A stretch of 17,215 nucleotides of DNA from Planctomycetota bacterium (GTDB lineage Bacteria > Planctomycetota > Phycisphaerae > UBA1845). The number at the start of each line of letters is the position of its first letter. Position 1 is the stretch's first letter. The stretch is from assembly GCA_024278775.1 (NCBI GenBank), contig JAJRSP010000273.1:1-17215 (forward strand). Reading direction: 5' to 3'. Under the pieces are notes generated by a model. It was given only the letters and a program-made list of their open reading frames with translations, was not told the origin of the DNA and did no database searches. Shown in pieces: positions 1 through 7,286 of this stretch. Made by a program: the position numbers and the translations under genes.

Positions 1-45
1 TGCCGCGACCACCCGCTCTCTCAAATCCATCGAATAGGGCCTCAT
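1..45 (-). CDS. IS630-family transposase, N-terminus only (continues past the window edge)
   Basis: Reading the minus strand from ATG at 45-43 gives MRPYSMDLRERVVAA, 15 residues before the window ends. This is the typical N-terminus of IS630-family (Tc1/mariner-like) transposases, which begin with a K/RPYS-DLR-RVV motif leading into a helix-turn-helix domain that binds the element ends. A good ribosome binding site, GGGAGGA, lies 8 bases upstream of the ATG, supporting the start. The catalytic DDE domain is outside the window, so it cannot be judged whether the element is intact. The identification rests on a short but very characteristic motif. Confidence 0.72.
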   Translation of the reverse strand, partial: MRPYSMDLRERVVAA

Positions 46-120
46 GCCTGTGTCCTCCCGCCATCCTGGCTGACTATATCTATCGGCACGAAACGCTACA
101 CAAATTGAGAGACTGCTCTA
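1..120 (-). mobile_element. Probable end of an IS630-type insertion element
   Basis: The transposase start at 45 is preceded on the minus strand by about 70 bases of leader. IS630 elements insert at TA dinucleotides. On the minus strand, TAGAGCAGTC at 120-111 could be the target TA followed by the element tip. The other end is outside the window, so the inverted repeat cannot be matched and the boundary is inferred. Confidence 0.4.
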
Positions 121-170
121 GCTTGCGCGGCGCTGGAACACCGAGCCTCGCACGAATTCTCGAAACCCCT

Positions 171-184
171 CGGGCTGAAGCCCG
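171..184 (-). other. Small GC hairpin downstream of the beta-helix giant
   Basis: CGGGC TGAA GCCCG forms a perfect 5-bp stem with a 4-base loop. It lies 73 bases after the stop codon of the minus-strand giant gene and may act as a weak transcription terminator. No T-tract follows on the minus strand (only GAGGGGTTT), so a rho-independent terminator is not well supported. It could also be a REP-like palindrome. Confidence 0.3.
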
Positions 185-256
185 CAGCTCAGGTCGTCGT
201 GGAACTTATGAAACGTGGTCGTAGTCCCGAGCGGCACACCATCACGGCGGTACACA

Positions 257-3200
257 CTACGGTAAAAAGAAGTTTTCGAATTCCATAAAGTCCTGCATGT
301 CGATGTCGAGATCGCCGTCGCAGTCGAATGTGGCGCACCCGTTGAGGTATGGTCCACCACCCGGTCCGGTCATACAGGCATCCCAACTCGCAAAATCCGT
401 TAGATCAAACGTCTGGTTGCAGTCAAAATCCCCCGCAAACTCATAGGCTCCCATTTCCACGCGACCACAAAGCACACGAACGTGGTTATCGAGATCGGTC
501 TCATCGGGCGCGGCAATAAACGCGGGGTCGCCGCTATCAATACATGGCGAGCCTGGCCGAAGGCGCAGGTCATCGTCGCTCGTTCCAACGATGTTGTCCG
601 GTCCGTCGGCGTCCATGAACAACGGGTCGGCGTTGATATTCCCCGCGCCCGCGAGCCCGGTCCAGCCGCCCTGCACATTACTATAACTGACCGTTGATAC
701 ATTGTCGCAGCACGATGGGTCATCGAGGATCTGTGCCGATTCACCTGTCCCGCCGGCATCCGAGTTCATCCAGAATATGCAGCTTGTCACCGACGGGCTG
801 CTGTCTTCGCTGTTGAACAAGCCACCACCCGCATCGGCCGTATTCCCACTGAACGTGCAGTTGGTTAGGGTCGGGGATGCGAGCGAGTTGTATATACCGC
901 CCCCGTCATTGGTGGCTGTATTTCCGCTGAACATGCTGTCGGTCACCGTCGGGGAACTACTTCCGTTGTTCATCGCACCACCGTTGAACGACGCGTTCCC
1001 GATGAACGTACAGCGGGTCACCGTGGATGAACCCCTGGCCGCGTTGAGGATGCCGCCGCCCGCGTTTGCGGAGGTGTTCCCAATGAACGCGCAGTCCGTC
1101 ATCGTCAAACTGCCGCTAAATTGATACAGACCACCACCGGAGCTTTGGGCCTCGTTCTCGGTAAACGTGCAACCGGACACGACCTGCGTGCCGTCAAAGT
1201 TGTAGATCGCGCCGCCACTCGCTGCGGTGTTGCGGCTAAACGTGCAGCCGCTCACGGTTTGGCCAGTTACGCCAAAGTTGGACATCCCACCGCCTTGCCA
1301 TGCGGTGTTCCCACTAAACATACATTCAGTGACCAACATATTGCTGCTACTTTGGCTTTGCATCCCGCCGCCCGAAGAACCAGCCGAGTTCCCAACGAAA
1401 TTGCATTTCGTCACTGTCGCACTACCCGAGAAAACGTACATCCCACCGCCAAACGTGGCAGTGTTCCCGCTGAACGTGCAGTTGGCCACCGTCGGACTGC
1501 TGTTGTTGATGAACATCCCACCGCCGGACGATGAACCCCCTACGACAACGGTAGCTCCCGTTCCGCCCGTAAGAGTGAAACCGTCAAGCACGGTGTCGTC
1601 ACGCTCGCCGCTGTCGCATCGGACAACGGGTTTTCCGTTCCCCGGATCAGGTACATTGGTGGCATCAATAATCGTCACCGCAGCGCCACCGCTGCTGCGC
1701 ACGGTGATTGCCTTGCCGTGAAAAACGATCATCTCTTCGTAGGTGCCGGGTGCCACGAGGACCTCATCGCCGGAGAAAGCGGCGTCGATGCCCGCCTGGA
1801 TCGTCGGTTGGTCTGCGGGAACATTGATCACAAAAGGCGTCTCCACGATTGGTGAATCCTCCACGACGATATCGATGTTGTGTGTGGCCATGTTTCCGTC
1901 GGTATCCGTGGCCGTTGCGGTAATTGTATGCGTGCCCACACTCAGTGAGGTAATCGGTAAATCGGCACCTTGTCCGATGTTACCATCGAGACTCGACGCC
2001 CATACGACGGCGGCATCATCCAGCGAACCGTCGTCACCGTCCGATGCAGCCGCCTGCAGCCACACAAGCTGCCCACGACGGAATACCGTACCGGTTGCAG
2101 GAAAGAATATCTCGACCTGCGGAAGTTTTGTCGCCACACTGAACGGGACGGAATCGTCGAAGCCGCTGTTTACACCGTCGGTGGCATTGACGCGAATGAT
2201 TGCTGATCCGTCTGCACCGGGTAGCTTGTCGAAATCGATACGCAACGAAGACAACGTCACGGATAAGGACAATGTTTGCCAGGTCACGCCGTTGTCGTTG
2301 GAGTATTGGACCCAGGCGGTGTGTTCGGCTGAGTCTGGATCGATGATGCTCCATTCGATAGTTTGCGGTCCGCTTTGTGGATCAACCCCTGGGGCGTAGT
2401 TGACGGTCACCACCGGGGCCACTCCGCCGAGCAGAATCGTACCAAGCTCGACGTTGAGTGCGTCGATGACAACAATGCTGCGTGCCCCGACTTGCACGGG
2501 GATCAATTCAGCGAAAAAAGGAACATTGAGGACATCTACGCCCCCCTCCTCGATCTCCGTGGAGGCAATCATCGGCTCGAAGAATCGTGTCGACAGAACA
2601 ACACCATTGACGTCGCGAATTTCGATTCGATGTGATCCCACACCCGGACTGTCGAGCGCCGTTGCGTCGAACTCCATGAGCGGACGGAACTTCGCTGTGC
2701 CGGTACCCAATTCACCTGCAACCAACCAAAACGCACCCTGGATCGGCCCCGGTGCCGGGCCTGATTGGTCAAGCACGCCGCCTGAACGGGGCGCGAGACC
2801 GCCCTGAGCCATGTTCACATAGGTGAATGCTGTTATCCATTTGGGTTCGCAATAACTCATCACGTCAAAGGCTTTTTCGGGAAGGATGGGACGATGCTTC
2901 GCCACGTTGTACCCGACTTCTGGTGTAGCGGTTGGCGTAGACGCTCCCGTGCAGGGCACCGGGTGGGACTGAAGCGAACTGTCGCAAAACGGCCAATCTG
3001 TACTCCCATCTGGTGCCACATCGGAACAAACGGGGTTCGAAGTTGACCCGCCGCTTCGATTCGTATGTTTGCGCCCCAGCATGTGACCCGTTTCATGGGC
3101 GAGCGTGCTGGACGCGAACGCGAAATCGCTCTGCATCCCAAACGCGGAGGGACCACCAATCCAGGCCGATCCACCTGGAAAATTGTTGAGGGGTTGCATC

Positions 3201-6200
3201 ATCCCGTAGGTGTAGCGTTGCTCTCCGGTTCGCGTCAAAGATTGCGCTTTAGATACCAGAGACAGGATCACCAAGTCATTCTTGACTTGGTCGATCCAAG
3301 CTTGCTGCTCGTAAAGATCCCCCAATATCGGGTTAGGGAAGATATCGATTCCGTCGCCGTCGAGATCCGTGAGCGTAAGACGGTATGCGGTAACGTGGTG
3401 CGACTCCTCGACGCGGACGTTGTGGGTCGGCGCGATGGCGCGCAGTTGACCCGTAAGCGTCTTGAGAAGCTTTTCGTCGCCGCAGATCCAGTTCCCTTGC
3501 GCGTCGAGGTCATGACAAACTGACGCCGCGTCGAGCACCAGTGTCTTGGCGGTTCTCGTGACCTGCCGAAACCGGTGCCGCTCAAAAACATCTCCCGCCG
3601 GCGTCAGAATTGTAAGCGTGGTGGTCCATGGCCCTTGCGGGGGGTTGCCAAAATCGAAGTCAACGGAATCACAATTGCGGTCCCGGCGCCGACGATCCTT
3701 CGGTGTGCAACCGGCTCTTGTTGATGCGGTGGCGATGGAGACAAAGTCAACTTCCAGACCATCAACCTCGAAGTCGACCGTTGCCGAATCCGTTAGCTGC
3801 CGCAGGTAGACACGCATGGTCCCAGGTTTTCCTGCGATCATGGGAACGGGGGGTTCGCCAGTATTGTCCAGCATACTTTGAAGTTCATCGAGCGGTTGGA
3901 ACGTCTGAATCGCCTGCGTGAACTCCACGCTATGCACGAGCTGCTCGCGCCCCAACTCGGACGTGTTCCCGTTCGGGTCGGTAGCCGTAACCGAGAAATT
4001 ACGATGACTGCCTGGAACCGCCGTGGTGACATGGTAGTGGGTGGTGGCTCCTCCGGGCGATGCAATCGTGGTCAAGTACGTGCGGCCTTGCACTCCGAAA
4101 ACGTCCCGGTTCAAATCATCCGTGTAGATGTCGAATAGATAAACCGTGTTGGGCGCAGTATCCATGTCAAGCGTCAGGCTTGTGGTTCCGTTTTCTCTCT
4201 TCGCTACCACGATCGGGTAATTTTGCAATCCGTTCGGACCGGAGTCCCCATCGCCGGCGTCGTTTTCAGTCAATCCGTCACCCGCGAGGTCGATTCCCAA
4301 TCCCCCGTTGTCATAAATCTGGTTAGCTCTGATCGTATTTCCGATCCCCGATTCAATGACAACGCCGCTTCCGCCATTATGTGCAATCTGATTACCCCGC
4401 AGTTCCAAACCGCTAACCACATCCTTCCCCGCGCCGATGACATTGTCTGCCCCGTCAGCAACAAAGATACCGTGTCGGGCGTTCCCATTATGGGTGCTGC
4501 TATCGAATTCCACACCAATCAGATTCCGGGACAACACGTTGCCGTCTGACAGTGCTCCGGAGATATGAACGCCATCACGTTGGTTGCCTGAGATGATGTT
4601 ACCTGAATCGGTCTGATCACCTCCGATGATATTGCCCGGCGCGTCTTCGATGAGAATGCCGTCGCCATGATTTCCGACCGTACCTCCACCGAGAGAGTCG
4701 ACGCCGATGAAATTACCTGTGATGGTGTTATCAGTCGCTGAGCCGGGATCGTTAAAGGTCCCGATGAACACACCGCTACCCATGTTGCCCGAGATGACAT
4801 TGCGATGGTTAAGGGTGCCATCGCCCACGGAGTTGAGCGGAGAATCAAAGATGGCTACGCCGTGCCGCGTGTTTCCGAGTTCGTCGCCTGTATTGGGAAT
4901 CCCATCTGGATCGGCCACGGTCCCGAGAACGTCCAGCCCGATGTAGTTGTTCAGCACAAAGTTACCCGTCGATCCGAACGTGATGGCTACGCCGTCGCGT
5001 CCGTTCCCGGAGATGACGTTCCCGCTATTGGGCGCGGCGGTGCCGATGAAGTTGCCGATGGGACCGACGGTCCCCCCATTAAAAATCGAGAATCGCACGC
5101 CATTCTTCTCGTTGCCGAGCTTGGCTGTTCCCGAGATGTCCAGCCCGATGAAGTTGCCGACGATGTCGTTACTGCTGACCCGCTCTCCAACGAGAATGAC
5201 ACCGCTACCGTTTCCCGAGATGATGTTGCGTGTCGCATGGGCACCGTCCGTTCCGCCGATGGTGTTGTTGGTCAGCGAACCGATCCCCCCGACGCTAGAA
5301 CTCATAAACACGCCGCCGCCGATATTGGGCACCGGTTTCAGCCCGCTAATATCCGTACCGATGAAATTTCCTACCACGTGGTTTCCGGTTGCAGGCCGGT
5401 TGATGACGAAGATTTCGACGCCGGCAAAACCGTTTCCGGAGATGACGTTACGCTTAAAAGCCGTAATAGTGCCGCTACCACCAATGTCAAAAAGTCCGCC
5501 GACCACGTTAGTGGACGCCTCGAAGAGCAAGACGCCGGAGGAGGTGTTGGGCAGTGGGTGTGCCCCGTCAACCGTCGTCCCGATCAGATTTCCAAGAATT
5601 TCGTTTTGCGTACCGCGAAATACTTCCATCCCAATCCGGCTATTGCCGGAGATCAGGTTGCCCGCTCCGGGTGCGGTGCCCCCGATTCGGTTCTTCGATG
5701 CATAAACAAAGACACCACCCTCCGCGCTGATCAGCACACCGTACTCGTTCGGAACCGCGTTCGTTCCACTGGCATCGGTCCCGATGTAATTGCCTTCGAC
5801 ACGATTGTTTTGCGAAGGTCCATTGCCAATGAAAACGCCGGTGCCGTTACCCGAAATGAGGTTTCGTTGAGCGGGCTCCGTGCCGCCGATACGGTTGGAC
5901 GCGGAATTACGAATACCGATGCCATTGTTGCCGTTGCCCCGCGCGATAGTCCCGGTTGGATCGGTACCAATGAAATTGCCTTCGATCTCACTCTCACCGA
6001 AACCAAGCACCTGGATGCCGTCTTGTCCGAAGTTGTTAATGACCAGGCCAAGGATGACCGAACCAGTGACATTCAGAAATAACCCGTCTGCGTTGACACC
6101 GGCCAACGAACCGTCGAGTTCGATAAGCAACACGGCGTCATTTCCCACTTGTAACGTATTGGGCGAGGCCCCGCTTTGGGTGTAGCCATCGATACGCACC

Positions 6201-6559
6201 GCATCCACCACGTTCGGTAGTGGTGTTTGAGGTCGAATGGTATGCACACCCGTACCGTCTATCGCAAACCGGATCTCATCGGGAACGTCAAAGACGATGC
6301 CGCCGCCGGTAGTCAGGTTGGCCGTGTCATTGGCCTGCTCGATGGCCGCACGCAGCGTACACTCGTTGTTGATCGTCTTGCAGATGCCGTCGGCGAGGCT
6401 CGCATCAGATTCGTCACCCACCGAATTGACGATGTGAATGTGGTCAGGGCCACCAGGCCCAGACGGTTGGGCGGAGAGGACACCCGTGATGATTAATGTT
6501 TGGAAAACGCCAACATACAGACACCTGGTCAGGTCGAGATACAACAGCGGTCGTTTCAC
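257..6559 (-). CDS. Giant exported beta-helix protein with embedded metzincin protease and dockerin-like C-terminus
   Basis: This encodes 2100 residues. The GTG start at 6559 is preferred over an upstream in-frame ATG at 6646: GGAGGGGGG sits just upstream, a signal peptide follows at once (probable cleavage after LSA, about residue 30), and the likely promoter overlaps the longer reading. Domains in order are: a CSLREA-type region (about 40-75, GICKTINNECTLRAAIEQAN); about eight right-handed beta-helix repeats with NxIGTDxxGT and NxISGN motifs (about 175-755); a linker beta-domain; a metzincin zinc protease with HETGHMLGRKH (zinc ligands His1155, His1159, His1165; Glu1156 catalytic) and Met-turn VMSYC (Met1234); Ig-like domains; a Pmp-like beta-helix with FxGN/GGG repeats (about 1573-1940); a choice-of-anchor-Q-like stretch; and a final pair of dockerin-like calcium loops (about 2041-2100). 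It is probably secreted or displayed on the surface. Substrate and processing are unknown. Confidence 0.9.
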   Translation of the reverse strand: MKRPLLYLDLTRCLYVGVFQTLIITGVLSAQPSGPGGPDHIHIVNSVGDESDASLADGICKTINNECTLRAAIEQANDTANLTTGGGIVFDVPDEIRFAIDGTGVHTIRPQTPLPNVVDAVRIDGYTQSGASPNTLQVGNDAVLLIELDGSLAGVNADGLFLNVTGSVILGLVINNFGQDGIQVLGFGESEIEGNFIGTDPTGTIARGNGNNGIGIRNSASNRIGGTEPAQRNLISGNGTGVFIGNGPSQNNRVEGNYIGTDASGTNAVPNEYGVLISAEGGVFVYASKNRIGGTAPGAGNLISGNSRIGMEVFRGTQNEILGNLIGTTVDGAHPLPNTSSGVLLFEASTNVVGGLFDIGGSGTITAFKRNVISGNGFAGVEIFVINRPATGNHVVGNFIGTDISGLKPVPNIGGGVFMSSSVGGIGSLTNNTIGGTDGAHATRNIISGNGSGVILVGERVSSNDIVGNFIGLDISGTAKLGNEKNGVRFSIFNGGTVGPIGNFIGTAAPNSGNVISGNGRDGVAITFGSTGNFVLNNYIGLDVLGTVADPDGIPNTGDELGNTRHGVAIFDSPLNSVGDGTLNHRNVISGNMGSGVFIGTFNDPGSATDNTITGNFIGVDSLGGGTVGNHGDGILIEDAPGNIIGGDQTDSGNIISGNQRDGVHISGALSDGNVLSRNLIGVEFDSSTHNGNARHGIFVADGADNVIGAGKDVVSGLELRGNQIAHNGGSGVVIESGIGNTIRANQIYDNGGLGIDLAGDGLTENDAGDGDSGPNGLQNYPIVVAKRENGTTSLTLDMDTAPNTVYLFDIYTDDLNRDVFGVQGRTYLTTIASPGGATTHYHVTTAVPGSHRNFSVTATDPNGNTSELGREQLVHSVEFTQAIQTFQPLDELQSMLDNTGEPPVPMIAGKPGTMRVYLRQLTDSATVDFEVDGLEVDFVSIATASTRAGCTPKDRRRRDRNCDSVDFDFGNPPQGPWTTTLTILTPAGDVFERHRFRQVTRTAKTLVLDAASVCHDLDAQGNWICGDEKLLKTLTGQLRAIAPTHNVRVEESHHVTAYRLTLTDLDGDGIDIFPNPILGDLYEQQAWIDQVKNDLVILSLVSKAQSLTRTGEQRYTYGMMQPLNNFPGGSAWIGGPSAFGMQSDFAFASSTLAHETGHMLGRKHTNRSGGSTSNPVCSDVAPDGSTDWPFCDSSLQSHPVPCTGASTPTATPEVGYNVAKHRPILPEKAFDVMSYCEPKWITAFTYVNMAQGGLAPRSGGVLDQSGPAPGPIQGAFWLVAGELGTGTAKFRPLMEFDATALDSPGVGSHRIEIRDVNGVVLSTRFFEPMIASTEIEEGGVDVLNVPFFAELIPVQVGARSIVVIDALNVELGTILLGGVAPVVTVNYAPGVDPQSGPQTIEWSIIDPDSAEHTAWVQYSNDNGVTWQTLSLSVTLSSLRIDFDKLPGADGSAIIRVNATDGVNSGFDDSVPFSVATKLPQVEIFFPATGTVFRRGQLVWLQAAASDGDDGSLDDAAVVWASSLDGNIGQGADLPITSLSVGTHTITATATDTDGNMATHNIDIVVEDSPIVETPFVINVPADQPTIQAGIDAAFSGDEVLVAPGTYEEMIVFHGKAITVRSSGGAAVTIIDATNVPDPGNGKPVVRCDSGERDDTVLDGFTLTGGTGATVVVGGSSSGGGMFINNSSPTVANCTFSGNTATFGGGMYVFSGSATVTKCNFVGNSAGSSGGGMQSQSSSNMLVTECMFSGNTAWQGGGMSNFGVTGQTVSGCTFSRNTAASGGAIYNFDGTQVVSGCTFTENEAQSSGGGLYQFSGSLTMTDCAFIGNTSANAGGGILNAARGSSTVTRCTFIGNASFNGGAMNNGSSSPTVTDSMFSGNTATNDGGGIYNSLASPTLTNCTFSGNTADAGGGLFNSEDSSPSVTSCIFWMNSDAGGTGESAQILDDPSCCDNVSTVSYSNVQGGWTGLAGAGNINADPLFMDADGPDNIVGTSDDDLRLRPGSPCIDSGDPAFIAAPDETDLDNHVRVLCGRVEMGAYEFAGDFDCNQTFDLTDFASWDACMTGPGGGPYLNGCATFDCDGDLDIDMQDFMEFENFFLP
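738..1530 (-). repeat. Pmp-like tandem repeats inside the giant gene
   Basis: Nine to ten degenerate repeats of about 26 residues (about 75-80 bp) each carry a C-T-F-x-G-N-T-A core followed by GGGxYN or a variant, for example CTFSGNTATFGGGMY and CTFSGNTADAGGGLFN. They are typical of chlamydial-type polymorphic outer membrane protein repeats and form rungs of a parallel beta-helix. The DNA copies are diverged, so this is an old expansion. Confidence 0.8.
4292..6030 (-). repeat. CSLREA-type beta-helix repeats inside the giant gene
   Basis: About eight repeats alternate an NRIGGTxPxxRNxISGN rung with a GNFIGTDxSGTxxxPN rung, at a period of roughly 65-80 residues. The fourth motif position varies (IGTD, IGTT, IGLD, IGVD, IGVE). 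The array ends with NQIYDNGGLGIDL, the usual closing rung of this family. Confidence 0.8.
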
Positions 6560-6635
6560 AGTGCCCCCCTCCAAATAGACGACGAAAAGGATGCAAGGGA
6601 AACGTGACTTTCCAATTGGCCCGGGTACTGCGGCC

Positions 6636-6664
6636 ATCGTAACCAAAAGGATCTAACGAGTCAA
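6636..6664 (-). promoter_or_regulatory. Probable sigma70-type promoter of the beta-helix giant
   Basis: On the minus strand TTGACT (-35, 6664-6659) and TACGAT (-10, 6641-6636) are separated by 17 bases. Transcription would begin near 6629, giving a leader of about 70 bases to the GTG at 6559. This placement agrees with the shorter start. Confidence 0.5.
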
Positions 6665-7009
6665 AACATTAAGCGTACTTAGTTCGTTCTATTTGGGTAA
6701 AACAACTTCATAGGAGTATTAGGCAGTGATAATGATGGGATCGTGGCCACAGATCTCGTGGGGGCTGAAAACCCTATCCGTACCGGTAATCGCGATTATC
6801 GGTCTTCCACCGGCATGTACGAACGACAACCTCCAGCGTTCCTGTTGCGCTCGTATCCGCTCACGTGCCGCTTGTCTGTTCACGGGCATGTCAGCGTAAA
6901 ACGTGGGGGTCGAGTAACGGACTGGATACAGATGATCTTCGTTATTCCCCGATCGCTTCTTCGCATGCATTCCTGTGTTGTCCGCTGAAACCTCGTCCTT
7001 TGGCCGCGC

Positions 7010-7078
7010 GCCGCCCTCAAGAAACTAGTCGAGGAGGAAACGGCTGGTGATCCATCATCCGCTGACCGTTGGGTAAAC
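7010..7078 (+). pseudogene. Fragment resembling an ISAzo13-type transposase
   Basis: One open frame reads ALKKLVEEETAGDPSSADRW and then V-N. This resembles the conserved part of ISAzo13-family (Rhodopirellula-type) transposases in which a leucine-rich helix is followed by T-x-GDP-x-S and then a W. An in-frame stop at 6986-6988 and the lack of the rest of the protein mark it as a remnant. It runs directly into the IS630 remnant in a different frame. The match is short and from memory of the family. Confidence 0.4.
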
Positions 7079-7238
7079 CAATCGAAGCCATGTGGTCCAA
7101 AGTCAAGCAATCGCTGCGAGGAGCTGCCGCGAGAACGCGTCGAGCCGCATCAAGGCCATAGACGGCACGTTACGATCGGTCACGCCTGATAACTGCCGAA
7201 GGTTCTTCCAGGGATGCGGCCTTGCCGCTACACGATAA
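7066..7238 (+). pseudogene. Frameshifted C-terminal remnant of an IS630-family transposase
   Basis: One frame (7066 to about 7140) reads PLGKPIEAMWSKVKQSLRGA and continues AARTRRA. The shifted frame then reads RIKAIDGTLRSVTPDNCRRF followed by FQGCGLAATR and TAA at 7236-7238. Together these reproduce the end of IS630-family transposases: the NPIE-x-x-WSKVK block carrying the last acidic residue of the DDE triad, then a helix and the V-TP-D-C-x-x-F-x-x-CG tail. A stop lies just upstream in the first frame (7063) and a single frameshift near 7141 breaks the rest, so this is a dead relic. The asparagine of NPIE is a lysine here. Confidence 0.62.
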
Positions 7239-7286
7239 CGCAGAATAATCTAAGGGTCCGTCGAATCGTCGGCGAAGATATAGAGA

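Larger units (their letters stand above)
6560..7286. other. Intergenic stretch between the two giant genes
   Basis: This 727-bp stretch holds the promoter of the downstream giant (6636-6664) and a transposase scar on the plus strand (7010-7238). Between about 6665 and 7009 only short unconvincing reading frames exist on both strands. The longest, on the minus strand at 6970-6719 (83 codons), has no properly spaced ribosome binding site and no motif I recognise. No convincing terminator was seen after the gene that ends at 7287. Confidence 0.6.

Noticed and set aside
738..1530. Regular repeats that might be a CRISPR array
   Set aside because: The repeats are in frame, diverged and translate to Pmp-type rungs with no constant repeat/unique spacer structure.
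4805..6082. Long plus-strand frame (425 codons) opposite the beta-helix giant
   Set aside because: It is a shadow of the repetitive minus-strand gene. Its product has the low-complexity look of an antisense frame and there is no ribosome binding site or known motif.
6719..6970. Minus-strand 83-codon frame in the intergenic stretch
   Set aside because: AGGA abuts the ATG with no spacing, no motif is recognisable, and nothing supports translation. It could be a relic but cannot be assigned.
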